NCBI GenBank assembly: GCA_030654835.1
Contig: JAURWS010000013.1
Location: forward strand, 1-64,000
Direction: 5' to 3'
Length of the DNA: 64,000 bases
Source: Gammaproteobacteria bacterium
Lineage (GTDB): Bacteria; Pseudomonadota; Gammaproteobacteria; Pseudomonadales; Pseudohongiellaceae
Shown here in pieces: positions 52,246 through 62,222 of the stretch; the first letter of the stretch is position 1, and every line of letters begins with the position of its first letter. Under the pieces are notes generated by a model. It saw nothing but the letters and a program-made list of their open reading frames with translations, was not told the DNA's origin and did not search any database. Both the position numbers and the translations under genes were made by a program.

Positions 52246-52394
52246 TTATGTTTTTATAATCATGCAGAACGATGATCCATGTTGAATGGACTCTGACCCG
52301 TCAACTTCCGGTGAAGATAATTATCCGGAGGACTCTTGAGAGTCGCGTGATTATACAGTAATAGCCCGCCTCGGCAATTCGCTTATATATCAAT

Positions 52395-52493
52395 ATGTTG
52401 AATTTAATGAACCAGGTCACATCTTGGGTATTCGTCATTTTGGTGGGCTGCATTGGAATGGCGGCCGTTCGGCTCGCGCATAAAAGTAAGTGA
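52395..52493 (+). other. Possible small membrane protein ORF, 32 aa
   Basis: ATG to TGA encodes MLNLMNQVTSWVFVILVGCI and then MAAVRLAHKSK: one hydrophobic helix with a basic C-terminal end, like many small membrane proteins. No ribosome site is visible, so expression is doubtful. Confidence 0.25.
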
Positions 52494-52716
52494 CCCAATC
52501 AATTCTGTAATGCCCTCTCCCTGCCTCAACTCTTGATGCGGGAACAACGAGTCTATACCGATGCTTTGAGCTCGTTTAACCCGTGTCTGTCTCATGACGC
52601 TGACCACATGGAGCGTTGGTGTTTTATTCACCATTCTTGTGGATTACACTGCCACTGCCTTGATGGGCACTTTTCCGTACTGCCAGAGCGGAGTGAGGTC
52701 TCACCAAGACGAGCGC

Positions 52717-52776
52717 GTACTCACCTGTACTCACCTGAGTATGGAAAATATATTCAAAATGTAGGAATGTTCCTAC
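52717..52776 (+). promoter_or_regulatory. Repeats and dyads before the 52789 gene
   Basis: GTACTCACCT is directly repeated (52717-52736). The second copy runs into the dyad TACTCA-CC-TGAGTA (52728-52741). A 16-base perfect dyad GTAGGAA-TG-TTCCTAC (52761-52776) ends 12 bases before the ATG and could cover the promoter or ribosome site. Confidence 0.55.
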
Positions 52777-52788
52777 CCGGGATAAAAA

Positions 52789-53415
52789 ATGGATGCTATC
52801 AAGTTTAGAACGCTGACCACTGAAGTCGAAATCGAAAAATACATCGCCAAATTCGAAGGTTTTGTTGGGGTCAGGCTGCCTTACGACTACACAATCCGCA
52901 GCAGAATTGTTGGGGCCTTCAAGGGAGAGGAAATGGTTGCCGGCTACATGCTGGTCACCAAACCTGAATTCAGAAGTCTGATGTTTGTTCCTGACAGTGT
53001 TAAAGAGACTCACGAATTCTTCAAGAACGATCAATATGAAATGATGGAAGTCAACGGAGTCTGGATTAGCGTGTCGCTGAAATCCGCAACCGACTATTTC
53101 CGTATCTGGATCCATATGATGTGGGATGTGTTTTTTACAAAGAAAAAATATGTTCTGCTGATGGCCAATCTGCGCAATGGCAACGTCAAGAATATTCACA
53201 GCCTCACCAATCCGGAATTGCTGTATGAAGGCCCACCCATGTTGATGGCCGGCAGCAACAGCCATTCAACAATTCGTGTCGCCTTCACTACGCGCTGGCA
53301 GATGGTGGCAAACATTCCACGTTACTGGATGGAATACAAGAACAGAGAGAAGCGCTCAACCAAGCGTCTGAAGCAGCGCGCCTACAGCAGAGAGTTGCGT
53401 CAGGCCGAGTCGTAG
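52789..53415 (+). CDS. Hypothetical protein, unknown family
   Basis: 208-aa soluble protein, not recognised. It has a mixed alpha/beta look, with aromatic- and Met-rich stretches (YFRIWIHMMWDVFFTKKKYVLLM) and a very basic C-terminus (NREKRSTKRLKQRAYSREL). The strand pattern in 45-120 could suit a GNAT- or autoinducer-synthase-like acyltransferase, but that is a guess. It is divergent from the cyclase-like gene and has dyads before its start. It is lower in G+C than its neighbours. Confidence 0.7.
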   Translation: MDAIKFRTLTTEVEIEKYIAKFEGFVGVRLPYDYTIRSRIVGAFKGEEMVAGYMLVTKPEFRSLMFVPDSVKETHEFFKNDQYEMMEVNGVWISVSLKSATDYFRIWIHMMWDVFFTKKKYVLLMANLRNGNVKNIHSLTNPELLYEGPPMLMAGSNSHSTIRVAFTTRWQMVANIPRYWMEYKNREKRSTKRLKQRAYSRELRQAES

Positions 53416-53692
53416 GATTATTGACTGCGAATAGAATATAAGAGCACGCGCTGATGCTGCCCGGTTGATATCAGGGAGCGTTTGATCGGGTGGCATTTTA
53501 TGCCGCGTGGGATTTCTTTGTCCGCAGTTTATTCGTGTGCAGTTTCTCTGTCTGCAGTTATTCCTCTGCACTTGCGAGGGTTCCTGCATTGGGTCAAACT
53601 GCTGCGTATCGGTGGTTAACAATGGTTAACGAATAAGCAGTGAGTCTGGATACGATGCGTCTGTAATGGTTATCGGCGCGAGGAGAGAATAC

Positions 53693-53953
53693 TTGAGTGA
53701 AAATAATGTAAAAAATTTGCTGCTGCAGTTGCAGCAAGCGCTTGCGGAAGGTGGAGCGGTGGATGACGAAACTTTGGCGATGGCTAAAAAGCTGGACAAG
53801 GAGATCAACGCCTTCATTGCCTCGGCAGAAGACGTCAACAGCCCCGAGCTGGACGATGCGATTGCCCTGGAGGCAAGATTTGCGGTAAATCACCCGGTGG
53901 CGGAGCGCCTGATCCGGGAGCTGATAGACAGTCTTGGGCGCATCGGCATCTGA
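53693..53953 (+). CDS. DUF4404 family protein
   Basis: 86-aa helical protein (LSENNVKNLLLQLQQALAEGG...). The pattern matches the small DUF4404 family of unknown function. I read a TTG start at 53693 because AGGAGAG lies five bases upstream; the ATG at 53666 has no ribosome site and adds MVIGARREY. The 277 bases before it contain loose GCAGTTT repeats only. Confidence 0.75.
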   Translation: MSENNVKNLLLQLQQALAEGGAVDDETLAMAKKLDKEINAFIASAEDVNSPELDDAIALEARFAVNHPVAERLIRELIDSLGRIGI

Positions 53954-53978
53954 TCAACGGTTACGCATACGCAGTTAC

Positions 53979-56405
53979 TTACTGGTTCGCGTGGAAGGTT
54001 AGTGATTCATGTTCGTCGACCTGAATGGCCAGGTTGCGTGCGCGTTCAGCCTCGATATAGGCCTCGGCGTCTGCCGGACTGCAGATTTTTCGGTTGACCG
54101 CTTCTGCCGCCAGCGTTTCAAGTGATATGTCACCCTGCAGCTGTCCCTGTTTGATGGCGGCTCGTATTGAATCTCGTACTGCTTTCGTGGCGACAATCCT
54201 GCTGAATGCATTTTCGATAATGTAAGCCGAATCGGCATTACTGTTGCCGATATATGCGTAACGGGTCAGGCGGTCCCGCAGTTCGGTGTCTGCCCACATC
54301 GTCTGTACGATTTCATGGTCCAGTCGGTCTGCCGGTTGACGGTAGGCGTCTCCCCAGGGAAATACCACGCGCTTGAGCAGAATCGCGATGGCACGATTGG
54401 GCAAGTTGTCAAAGAAGTCATTGAATGCACGCTGGCATTCATGCAGAGCGAATTCCACATTCCAGCGCACGTAGGGCAGGTCTGCCGTGGCGCGGCCATT
54501 GCCCTCGTAATAGCGAAGTACCGCTGATGCCAGGTAGAGCTGACTGAGGACATCGCCGAGCCGTGCCGAGAGTCTTTCCTTGCGTTTCAACTCGCCGCCG
54601 AACATGAGCATCGAAATATCGGAAACCAGTGCCAGCGCGGAACTCATGCGCGTGAGTTGCTGATAGAAGCCCTTGCTTGCATCCTGCGTCGGGCTGGCAG
54701 CGATTCTGCCGGCACTCAGCCCCAGTGTCAGTGTACGTACGAAGTTGCTGATGCCGTAACCGATGTGGCGAAAGATCAGGCTGTCGAATTCGCGCAGCCC
54801 TGCACTCTCGTCCGGATCTTTCGCCGCCTGCATTTCGCGCGCGATGAAAGGGTGGCAGCGCACTGCCCCCTGACCAAAGATCATCAGATTGCGGGTGAGA
54901 ATGTTGGCGCCCTCTACCGTGATGCCAATCGGCATGCTCATGTAGGCATGGGCGAGATAATTCGATGGACCAAGGATCAAGCCTCTGCCTGCGTGGATAT
55001 CCATGGCGTCTTCAATCACGGAGCGCGATTTTTCGGTCATGTGATATTTGGCTATCGCCGATACCACAGCTGGTTTGATATGCGCATCTACCGCTCCGGC
55101 GGTGATGATTCGGGCGGCCTCAAGCTGATAGGTGTGTCCCGCGATTCTGGCCAGCGCCTCTTCGACACCCTCGAAATTACCAATAGCCAGATTGAACTGC
55201 GTGCGGATTCTGGCGTAGGCACCACTCATCCGATAGCAGAGCTTGCCTGTGGCCGTGGCCAGGGCAGGGAGAGAGATCGCCCGTCCTTCCGACAGACATT
55301 CGACCAGCATGCGCCAGCCTTGCCCCGCGCGCTCAACGCCGCCGATGATCCATTCCAGCGGGATGAAGACATTCTCGCCACGGGTGGGACCATTCATGAA
55401 CGTCATGCCCATGGGGAAGTGTCGATGTCCGATCTCTACGCCGGGGTGTGACGTGGGGATGAGGGCTACCGTGATGCCACGATCGACGACATCACTGAGC
55501 AGGTGCTCAGGATCCTGCATTTTGAACGCAAGGCCCAACACAGTCGCCACTGGCGCCAGTGTGATGTAGCGTTTGTTCCAGGTCAGCGAGAGGCCAACAC
55601 ACTGCCTGCCTTGATATTCGCCCATGCAGACGATGCCGGTATCGGTCATCGCGCCGGCATCACTGCCAGCTTCCGGGCCGGTCAACGCGAAACAGGGAAT
55701 TTCCTCGCCACAGGCGAGTCGCGGCAGATAGTGCTGGCGCTGCTCCTCTGTGCCATATTTCATCAGCAGCTCGGCGGGCCCGAGCGAATTGGGAACCATG
55801 GCGGTCACGGCGGCGCTGCAACTGCGCGTGGCAATCTTGGTGACGACGGTGGAATGAGCCAGTGCAGAGAACCCCAGGCCTCCGTATTCCTCCGGGATGA
55901 TCATGCCGAAGAATTTCTCTTTCTTCAGGTATTCCCAGGCAGCGGTCGGCAGATCCTTGTCCTTGTGCACGATGTCCCAGTCACTGATCATCGCGCAAAA
56001 CTCTTCGGTCTGTTTCGCGAGGAATTCTTCTTCCTCCTTGCTGAGCGTTGGATACGGAATATCCAACCACTTCTTCCAGTCCGGTGCTCCTCTGAACAGA
56101 TCTGCTTCCCACCAGGTGTCGCCGGCTTCGAGTGCCTCCTGCTCCGTTGCGCTCATGGGGGGCAGGACGCGCTTGAAGAACTGGTAAACCGGGCGCGTCA
56201 GCTTGTCGCGGCGCAGATTGTCCTCGAAGTAGAAGAGCGCAACGACCAGCAATACGAGCCAGGGCAGCCACGCGAAGCCTCCATACCAGGTCAGCGCGAG
56301 CAACGTGATAGCGACTCCGGCGAGAATGTTTCCCATGTGCGCGCGACGATAGGCGAGCACCCAGATCACCGCGAGAACAATCAGTGACTGCATGAAAGTC
56401 GACAT
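53979..56405 (-). CDS. fadE: Acyl-CoA dehydrogenase FadE
   Basis: 808-aa, membrane-associated first enzyme of beta-oxidation (E. coli FadE 814 aa). Two N-terminal hydrophobic segments (about 3-60), then the dehydrogenase fold: FFGMIIPEEYGGLGFSALAH, CFALTGPEAGSDAGAM, NKRYITLAPVATVLGLAF and the ETF-type C-terminal region. The ATG at 56405 (MSTFMQSLIVLAV) replaces a 29-aa longer ORF. It is downstream of holA on the same strand. Confidence 0.95.
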   Translation of the reverse strand: MSTFMQSLIVLAVIWVLAYRRAHMGNILAGVAITLLALTWYGGFAWLPWLVLLVVALFYFEDNLRRDKLTRPVYQFFKRVLPPMSATEQEALEAGDTWWEADLFRGAPDWKKWLDIPYPTLSKEEEEFLAKQTEEFCAMISDWDIVHKDKDLPTAAWEYLKKEKFFGMIIPEEYGGLGFSALAHSTVVTKIATRSCSAAVTAMVPNSLGPAELLMKYGTEEQRQHYLPRLACGEEIPCFALTGPEAGSDAGAMTDTGIVCMGEYQGRQCVGLSLTWNKRYITLAPVATVLGLAFKMQDPEHLLSDVVDRGITVALIPTSHPGVEIGHRHFPMGMTFMNGPTRGENVFIPLEWIIGGVERAGQGWRMLVECLSEGRAISLPALATATGKLCYRMSGAYARIRTQFNLAIGNFEGVEEALARIAGHTYQLEAARIITAGAVDAHIKPAVVSAIAKYHMTEKSRSVIEDAMDIHAGRGLILGPSNYLAHAYMSMPIGITVEGANILTRNLMIFGQGAVRCHPFIAREMQAAKDPDESAGLREFDSLIFRHIGYGISNFVRTLTLGLSAGRIAASPTQDASKGFYQQLTRMSSALALVSDISMLMFGGELKRKERLSARLGDVLSQLYLASAVLRYYEGNGRATADLPYVRWNVEFALHECQRAFNDFFDNLPNRAIAILLKRVVFPWGDAYRQPADRLDHEIVQTMWADTELRDRLTRYAYIGNSNADSAYIIENAFSRIVATKAVRDSIRAAIKQGQLQGDISLETLAAEAVNRKICSPADAEAYIEAERARNLAIQVDEHESLTFHANQ

Positions 56406-56418
56406 ACTGAGTACTCCG

Positions 56419-57501
56419 TTAGAATCGACGTGGGGATTGTGTGGTACTGGCTTTGATGTTGCGGAGATCGTTACCGAAGAAATTGATGCCACAGAGTCCG
56501 AGTAATACGTTGCTGAGCTCTATCCATGGATCACTCTTGTGCAGACCCTTCACCGCGAGATCAACCAGGCGCGCCTGCTGCAGGAGATTCTCCAATGTCG
56601 TTACACTGAGCCGTTGGACGGCGGCACTGACCGGGCCTTCGTGGTTCTTCCTGACACCTTCATTCTGCAGCGCACTGCCTGTGCTCTGACCCGCCGCCAT
56701 GCGTGTCGAGATGGCTATCAGGGTGCGCAGTTCACGCGTCAGCATGCCGAGGAGCGCCAGTACTTCATTGCCCTCGGAGCGCAGCCCATTCAGTATTTTC
56801 AGGCAGTGGCGGGCATTGCCCAGCAACGCCGCGTCCATGAGATTGAAGGTGTTGTAACGCGAATTGTCGGCGACCAGATTCATGATCTGCTTTCTGTCTA
56901 TTTGCACCTTGTTTTCGGGGCTCGCGCCGGTGAGGACGCGCAACTTTTCGATCTCCTGACTCGCGGCGAGCAGGTTGCCCTCCAGGCGGTCACTCAGTAT
57001 CGCTATCGCCTCCGGATCGGCGTGCAAGCCGTATGCTGCCATGCGTGTACTGATCCAGCGTGGCAGCGCTTTGCCATCTACCGGCCAGACCTGTACGAAA
57101 GCGCCGACTGTCTCCACAGCCTTGAACCACTTGGTATTGAGAGCGCTGGTCTCCAGGCGCGGGCTGACGATGATGAGGACATTGTAGGGATTGGGATCGG
57201 CGAGATATTGCTGCAGGGCCTGGCGCCCCTCTTCCTCCAGTTTGGCCGAATAGAGTCGCAGTTCGATGATTTTCTTGTCGGAGAACAAGGACAGGCTGTT
57301 GCCTGATTGCAACATGGTCTGCCAGTTGAAGCTGCGATCAACAAAGAACAATTCCCATTCACTGAACCCTTGCTGGCGGCAGCGGGCGCGCAGTTTGTCC
57401 AGAGTTTCCTGGACTACCAGAGTCTCGTCACCCGCGATCCAGTACATCGGCAACAGTTGCCTTTGCAGCTGCGGGGCGAGCTGGTCGGAGTTGATGCGCA
57501 T
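56419..57501 (-). CDS. holA: DNA polymerase III subunit delta
   Basis: 360-aa clamp-loader delta subunit. It starts MRINSDQLAPQLQRQLLPMYWIAGDETLVVQETLDKLR, the typical HolA N-terminus; FSDKKIIELRL and the helical collar domain (about 215-340, with LLGMLTRELRTL) follow. The ATG directly abuts the lptE stop. Confidence 0.96.
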   Translation of the reverse strand: MRINSDQLAPQLQRQLLPMYWIAGDETLVVQETLDKLRARCRQQGFSEWELFFVDRSFNWQTMLQSGNSLSLFSDKKIIELRLYSAKLEEEGRQALQQYLADPNPYNVLIIVSPRLETSALNTKWFKAVETVGAFVQVWPVDGKALPRWISTRMAAYGLHADPEAIAILSDRLEGNLLAASQEIEKLRVLTGASPENKVQIDRKQIMNLVADNSRYNTFNLMDAALLGNARHCLKILNGLRSEGNEVLALLGMLTRELRTLIAISTRMAAGQSTGSALQNEGVRKNHEGPVSAAVQRLSVTTLENLLQQARLVDLAVKGLHKSDPWIELSNVLLGLCGINFFGNDLRNIKASTTQSPRRF

Positions 57502-57996
57502 TCAGTTGTTGCCTATTGCCCGCAGTCTGCTGAGCAGCTGCTGAGCGAGGTCCTGGCGCATCTCGACACGCAGCAAATCCATTTCTTCCGTGCTGCCCGC
57601 GATGTTGGCGATGTCTTCAAAGTAGCTGCGTTGCGCCGACAGTACCTGTGGCCCGAACAGGGCAACGCCATCGTGCTCCAGGCTGACTTCGACCGCCAGT
57701 CGCAGGTCGTATTGGGCCGCTCTCGCTCGCCCATTGACGGAGGCGGTGCGCGTGTCGGACTGCTCTGCACCTACGCGCAATGTATAGGGCGATTGTCCAT
57801 TGATGGTGCTGATTTGATTGGCCGATAGTGCTGTGCGCAGTTGCTGCAGAAAGGCGCTGTTGGCCTGTGCCGCCTGCAACTGCACGCTGGTGAAGGGCAG
57901 GGCGCCGTGCTCTGTGCCACGCAGCGCGAAGCCGCAGGCCGTCAGCATGCATAGCAGGCCAAGAAGGAGTGTGAGGCGTGTAATCGTGTGTCGCAT
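57502..57996 (-). CDS. lptE: LPS-assembly lipoprotein LptE
   Basis: 164-aa outer-membrane lipoprotein that plugs LptD. Signal peptide with lipobox LLCMLTAC (Cys near 21), then GFALRGTEHGALPFTSVQLQ. It is followed immediately by holA, the canonical pair. The usual upstream leuS is absent; corC is 51 bases upstream instead. Confidence 0.93.
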   Translation of the reverse strand: MRHTITRLTLLLGLLCMLTACGFALRGTEHGALPFTSVQLQAAQANSAFLQQLRTALSANQISTINGQSPYTLRVGAEQSDTRTASVNGRARAAQYDLRLAVEVSLEHDGVALFGPQVLSAQRSYFEDIANIAGSTEEMDLLRVEMRQDLAQQLLSRLRAIGNN

Positions 57997-58047
57997 GTTA
58001 GTTGCTCGTTTGACTGGAGTGAGTCCGTAGAGGACATTCGCGGCGCT

Positions 58048-58926
58048 TCAGGTTGGCCTTTCCGGAGTCGCCGCACCCGCACGCGGACGGGTGGTCGTCA
58101 CCTTCAGCAGGCGAATCTGGCGGCTGTCTGCGTTCAACACGGTAAAGTGGAAGTCCCCTACGTCGATGCTTTCGTCGTGCTCCGGAATGTGATTCAGGTG
58201 CTGCAGCACCAGCCCACCGATGGTATCAACTTCCTGATCGCTGAATTCACTGCTGAAATACTCGTTGAACTCCGCAATCGGCGTCAGTGCCTGCACAATG
58301 TAATTGCGCGTGTCGATCTTCTTGATGAAGCTTTCGTCATTGACGTCGTATTCATCCTCGATCTCGCCAACGATCTGCTCCAGCACATCTTCTATGGTGA
58401 CGATGCCACAGGAGCTACCATATTCGTCGATGACCACTGCCATATGGTGGCGGGTCTCTCGGAATTCCTTGAGCAGGACGTTCAGGCGTTTGCTCTCCGG
58501 CACAAAAGTGGCCGACCGCATGATGCTGCGTACATCGAAACTGGTGCGATCACCGCTGCAGATATATTGCAGCAAGTCCTTTGCCAGCAAGATGCCAATC
58601 ACGGAATCGGAATTTTCAGCGATGACGGGAAAGCGCGAATGGGAGGCCGTTACGGTAATGTCGAGTACATTCTCGAATGAGTCCGTGGCGTCGACGGTGA
58701 TGACCTGTGCGCGGGGAATCATGATTTCCCGGACCTGCATGTTGGAGACCTGCAGTGCACCTTCGATGATGGCCAGTGCATCGGCATCCAGCACATGATC
58801 CTGCTCCGCATTGCGCAGCAGTTCCAGCAGGCTCTTGGTATCGGTAGGTTCGTCCGAGAAAACCTGCGCTATCCGTTCGATCCAGGACCGGGGTCTTGGA
58901 TCGATACTCGATTGGTCATCTGCCAT
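58048..58926 (-). CDS. corC: CorC/HlyC-type CBS-domain protein
   Basis: 292-aa cytoplasmic protein with two CBS domains (about 65-185: MIPRAQVITVDATDSFENVL, DEYGSSCGIVTIEDVLEQIVGEIEDE) and a CorC_HlyC domain (about 205-285). It is linked to magnesium/cobalt efflux. It lies after ybeY; lnt, which usually follows corC, is not here. Confidence 0.95.
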   Translation of the reverse strand: MADDQSSIDPRPRSWIERIAQVFSDEPTDTKSLLELLRNAEQDHVLDADALAIIEGALQVSNMQVREIMIPRAQVITVDATDSFENVLDITVTASHSRFPVIAENSDSVIGILLAKDLLQYICSGDRTSFDVRSIMRSATFVPESKRLNVLLKEFRETRHHMAVVIDEYGSSCGIVTIEDVLEQIVGEIEDEYDVNDESFIKKIDTRNYIVQALTPIAEFNEYFSSEFSDQEVDTIGGLVLQHLNHIPEHDESIDVGDFHFTVLNADSRQIRLLKVTTTRPRAGAATPERPT

Positions 58927-58973
58927 TTGCTGATCTTTTTTCCTCGTTCGGTGTTGGAAATTGATTGGTGATA

Positions 58974-59471
58974 TCAGTGTTCATCGTTGCGATAGGGATC
59001 GTCGATCCCCAATGTGGCGAGTATGCGTCGCTCCAGTGTTTCCATTTCCTCTGCCTCCACATCATCCTCATGGTCGTAGCCATGCAGATGCAACATGCCG
59101 TGCACGACCATGTGCGCCCAGTGTGCGGCAGCGGGCTTGCCCTGTTCAATGGCCTCACGTGCGACTACCTCTGCGCAAATGGCGAGATCACCCAGCGGAG
59201 TTTCTTCCAGCTCTGCCACGATGGCATCCGGAATGCCGCTGAGAAAGGACAGCACATTGGTCGCGTAGTCCTTACCACGGTAATCGTGGTTGAGTTCTGC
59301 GGATTCCTTGGCGTCGATGATGCGGATACCAATATTCACGGATTTGATCGCGGTGGCCACATGTTGCTGCGCGCACTCGATCCAGCGCAGGAAATCTTCC
59401 TCGGCAGGGACGGCCATCGCTGCACCGGCACTCCCTTCAAGAGCATTTTCGAAATCAAGCGTCGCGATCAT
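58974..59471 (-). CDS. ybeY: Endoribonuclease YbeY
   Basis: 165-aa metal-dependent RNase for 16S rRNA maturation and ribosome quality control. The zinc motif is [18 protein letters not shown] (HGxLHLxGYDH), preceded by [17 protein letters not shown]. The ATG at 59471 overlaps phoH by 17 nt; the longer start at 59492 is possible. Confidence 0.95.
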   Translation of the reverse strand: MIATLDFENALEGSAGAAMAVPAEEDFLRWIECAQQHVATAIKSVNIGIRIIDAKESAELNHDYRGKDYATNVLSFLSGIPDAIVAELEETPLGDLAICAEVVAREAIEQGKPAAAHWAHMVVHGMLHLHGYDHEDDVEAEEMETLERRILATLGIDDPYRNDEH

Positions 59472-60504
59472 GGCCCTTGTCCTGTACGCCATCCTGGCTG
59501 TTCAGCGTGCCGATATTCTTCTGGTCGTAGCGATCGTAGGCTTCCACTATGCGTTGCACCAGTGTGTGACGCACCACGTCCTTGGAATCGAACCAGGTAA
59601 AGGCGATGCCTTCGACGTTCTTGAGAACCCGGGTCACTTCGATCAAGCCGGATTTTGTGCCCTTGGGCAGATCGATCTGGGTGACGTCGCCCGTGATCAC
59701 CGCTGTGGAGCCGAAACCGAGACGGGTCAGAAACATCTTCATCTGCGTAGTCGTGGTGTTCTGGCTTTCGTCCAGGATGATGAAAGAGTTGTTCAGCGTG
59801 CGTCCGCGCATGTAGGCAAGCGGCGCAATCTCGATGACATTCTTCTCGATGAGGCGACCGACGCGCTCGAAACCGAGCATCTCGTACAGCGCATCATAGA
59901 GGGGGCGCAGATACGGGTCGATCTTCTGGGTGAGGTCGCCCGGGAGAAAGCCCAGTTTCTCGCCCGCTTCCACGGCAGGCCGCACCAGCAGCAGGCGTTG
60001 CACGCGCTCCTGCATAAGAGCCTCGACGGCACACGCTACCGCCAGATAGGTCTTGCCCGTGCCAGCGGGACCGATGCCAAAATTGATGTCGAAGCGTTGG
60101 ATGGATTCGACGTAGTCGCGCTGGTGGGGACCGCGTGGCTTCACCGAGGTGTTTGGAGTCTTGAGGATCAGAGGCTTGTCGACATCGTAGTGGATATTGT
60201 CTGTTTTGTCCGCCGTGGATTGCGGCTTGTTCTGCACTTCCTTCAGCGCAAGGTGTACGACATCTGGATTGACGCCATCACCACTGCCGGTCGCGGTGTA
60301 GAGCCTGTCCAGCAGGTGCCTGCTGCTCTCCACGGCGCTCTTGGAGCCAGAGAGATTGAATACATTGCCGCGCTGCTGAATCTTGACGACCAGCGACTTC
60401 TCAATTTGTTGCAGGTGTTCATTGAGATGGCCACATAAATTGGCCAGGCGGTGTGTGTTGTCGGGCTCGAGAACGAGCCTCTGAGTGAATTTCTGGGTTG
60501 CCAT
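59455..60504 (-). CDS. phoH: PhoH-like ATPase YbeZ
   Basis: 349-aa ATPase. An N-terminal KH-like region (about 1-110) is followed by Walker [16 protein letters not shown] and Walker [15 protein letters not shown]. It is co-conserved with YbeY, probably acting with it on RNA. It overlaps ybeY and follows miaB. Confidence 0.95.
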   Translation of the reverse strand: MATQKFTQRLVLEPDNTHRLANLCGHLNEHLQQIEKSLVVKIQQRGNVFNLSGSKSAVESSRHLLDRLYTATGSGDGVNPDVVHLALKEVQNKPQSTADKTDNIHYDVDKPLILKTPNTSVKPRGPHQRDYVESIQRFDINFGIGPAGTGKTYLAVACAVEALMQERVQRLLLVRPAVEAGEKLGFLPGDLTQKIDPYLRPLYDALYEMLGFERVGRLIEKNVIEIAPLAYMRGRTLNNSFIILDESQNTTTTQMKMFLTRLGFGSTAVITGDVTQIDLPKGTKSGLIEVTRVLKNVEGIAFTWFDSKDVVRHTLVQRIVEAYDRYDQKNIGTLNSQDGVQDKGHDRDA

Positions 60505-60616
60505 TAAGACAGCTTACAAACCTCCTGCGTTTAGTCGAAATGCATACGGATATTGGTCGCGCAGCGGCCGTAGTATACCAATCTATCGCTGCTTGTAAGC
60601 AGTTTTAACAGAGCTG

Positions 60617-61969
60617 TTATTGCAGCGTTCCCACCAGCGAATTGGGGTAGGCTGTGGTGATCTTGACGTCTGCAAACTGACCGATCAGGCGGGCGTCATC
60701 GCAGCGGAAATTTACCACACGGTTGTTCTCCGTGCGGCCCTGCAAGTCGCCCGGGTCCTTGCGGGACAGGCCGGTGACCAGAATTCGCTGGGTCGTGCCG
60801 ATCATGCGTTCACTGATCGCGGCGGCCTGCTGGATCAGCTGGGCCTGCAGGATGCTAAGGCGGTGTTTCTTCTCCTGCTCGGAAGTTGTGTCTGGCAGAT
60901 CGGACGCAGGGGTGCCGGGGCGGGCACTGTAAATGAAGCTGAAGGAGGTGTCGTAGCCGATCTCCATAATCAGGTTCATCGTGTCTTCGAAGTCTTTGTG
61001 GGTCTCGCCGGGGAAGCCGACGATGAAGTCCGATGACAGGCTGATGTTGGGGCGTATCGCCCTCAGCTTGCGAATGATGGATTTGTACTCCAGCACGGTA
61101 TGACCGCGTTTCATGGCTGCCAGAATCCGGTCCGAGCCACTCTGTACAGGCAGATGCAGGTGATCTACCAGAGCGGGTACCTGGCGATAGGTCTCGATTA
61201 GCCGAGTACTGAATTCCGTGGGGTGCGAGGTGGTGAAGCGAATCCGGCCGATGCCGTCGATGGCGGAGACGTACTGGATCAGCGTTGCCAGGTCAGTGAT
61301 CTGGCCTTCATGGCTCAGGCCGCGATAGGCGTTCACATTCTGGCCCAGCAGATTGATCTCCCGCACGCCCTGTCCAGCCAGATGCACCGCTTCTGCCAGA
61401 ACGTCATCCAGCGGGCGACTGACCTCTTCGCCGCGTGTATAAGGCACCACGCAGAAGGAGCAGTACTTGCTGCAGCCTTCCATCACCGTCAGGAAGGCCT
61501 CGCAGCCGTCGACCTTGGGCTCGGGAAGCCGGTCAAACTTCTCGATCTCGGGGAAGCTGATGTCCACGACGGTGTTGCTGCCGTTGGATCTTTTCAGCAT
61601 CTGCGGTAGCTTGTGCAGCGTCTGCGGACCGAACACCACATCGACATAAGGGGCGCGCTTGCCAATGGCAGCGCCTTCCTGGCTGGCCACGCAGCCACCG
61701 ACCGCGATCTTGAGGTTCGGATTGGCTTTCTTCAGCGCCTTCCAGCGGCCCAGCTGATGAAAGACTTTCTCCTGGGCCTTCTCGCGGATGGAGCAGGTGT
61801 TGAGTAATAGCAGGTCGGCCTCTTCCGGTGTGTCGACCAGCACGGCGCCGTGGGACTCCTTCAGCATGTCGAGCATCCGCGACGAGTCATACTCGTTCAT
61901 CTGACAGCCATGGGTCTTGATGAACACCTTTTTGATTCCTGGGCTAGTGAGAGAGTCTTTATTCATCAT
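60617..61969 (-). CDS. miaB: tRNA-2-methylthio-N6-dimethylallyladenosine synthase MiaB
   Basis: 450-aa radical-SAM methylthiotransferase acting on A37 of tRNAs reading UNN codons. N-terminal UPF0004 cysteines ([29 protein letters not shown]), SAM cluster GCSKYCSFC, and a C-terminal TRAM domain (about 385-448). It is first in the miaB-phoH-ybeY-corC operon. Confidence 0.97.
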   Translation of the reverse strand: MMNKDSLTSPGIKKVFIKTHGCQMNEYDSSRMLDMLKESHGAVLVDTPEEADLLLLNTCSIREKAQEKVFHQLGRWKALKKANPNLKIAVGGCVASQEGAAIGKRAPYVDVVFGPQTLHKLPQMLKRSNGSNTVVDISFPEIEKFDRLPEPKVDGCEAFLTVMEGCSKYCSFCVVPYTRGEEVSRPLDDVLAEAVHLAGQGVREINLLGQNVNAYRGLSHEGQITDLATLIQYVSAIDGIGRIRFTTSHPTEFSTRLIETYRQVPALVDHLHLPVQSGSDRILAAMKRGHTVLEYKSIIRKLRAIRPNISLSSDFIVGFPGETHKDFEDTMNLIMEIGYDTSFSFIYSARPGTPASDLPDTTSEQEKKHRLSILQAQLIQQAAAISERMIGTTQRILVTGLSRKDPGDLQGRTENNRVVNFRCDDARLIGQFADVKITTAYPNSLVGTLQ

Positions 61970-62222
61970 GGCAAGACGGATTCCACCCCCGGAGGGGCTT
62001 TGCGAAACGGGCTGATCAAAAAGTGGCGGTTTTAACAGAGCGCGGATTGTAGCAGCTTAGCGGTGTGCACAAAACCTGCGCGAGGGGAGGAAAGATTGTC
62101 GGGTGGCCGGGAGACAATTGCTGTAAAATGCCAGCCAGCTCCGTCCGGTCCGAGTTTCTGCGCTTGAATTGCGCGAATTCGCCCTGATATAGAGGAGCGT
62201 CAACGTTTACGAGATTGCATTA

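Larger units (their letters stand above)
52246..52788. other. Divergent intergenic region, 543 bases
   Basis: This is an A+T-rich gap between the cyclase-like gene and the unknown gene at 52789. It holds one possible small membrane ORF (52395-52493) and a set of dyads and direct repeats before 52789. No other feature is seen; ORF-track entries here show no family resemblance. Confidence 0.6.
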
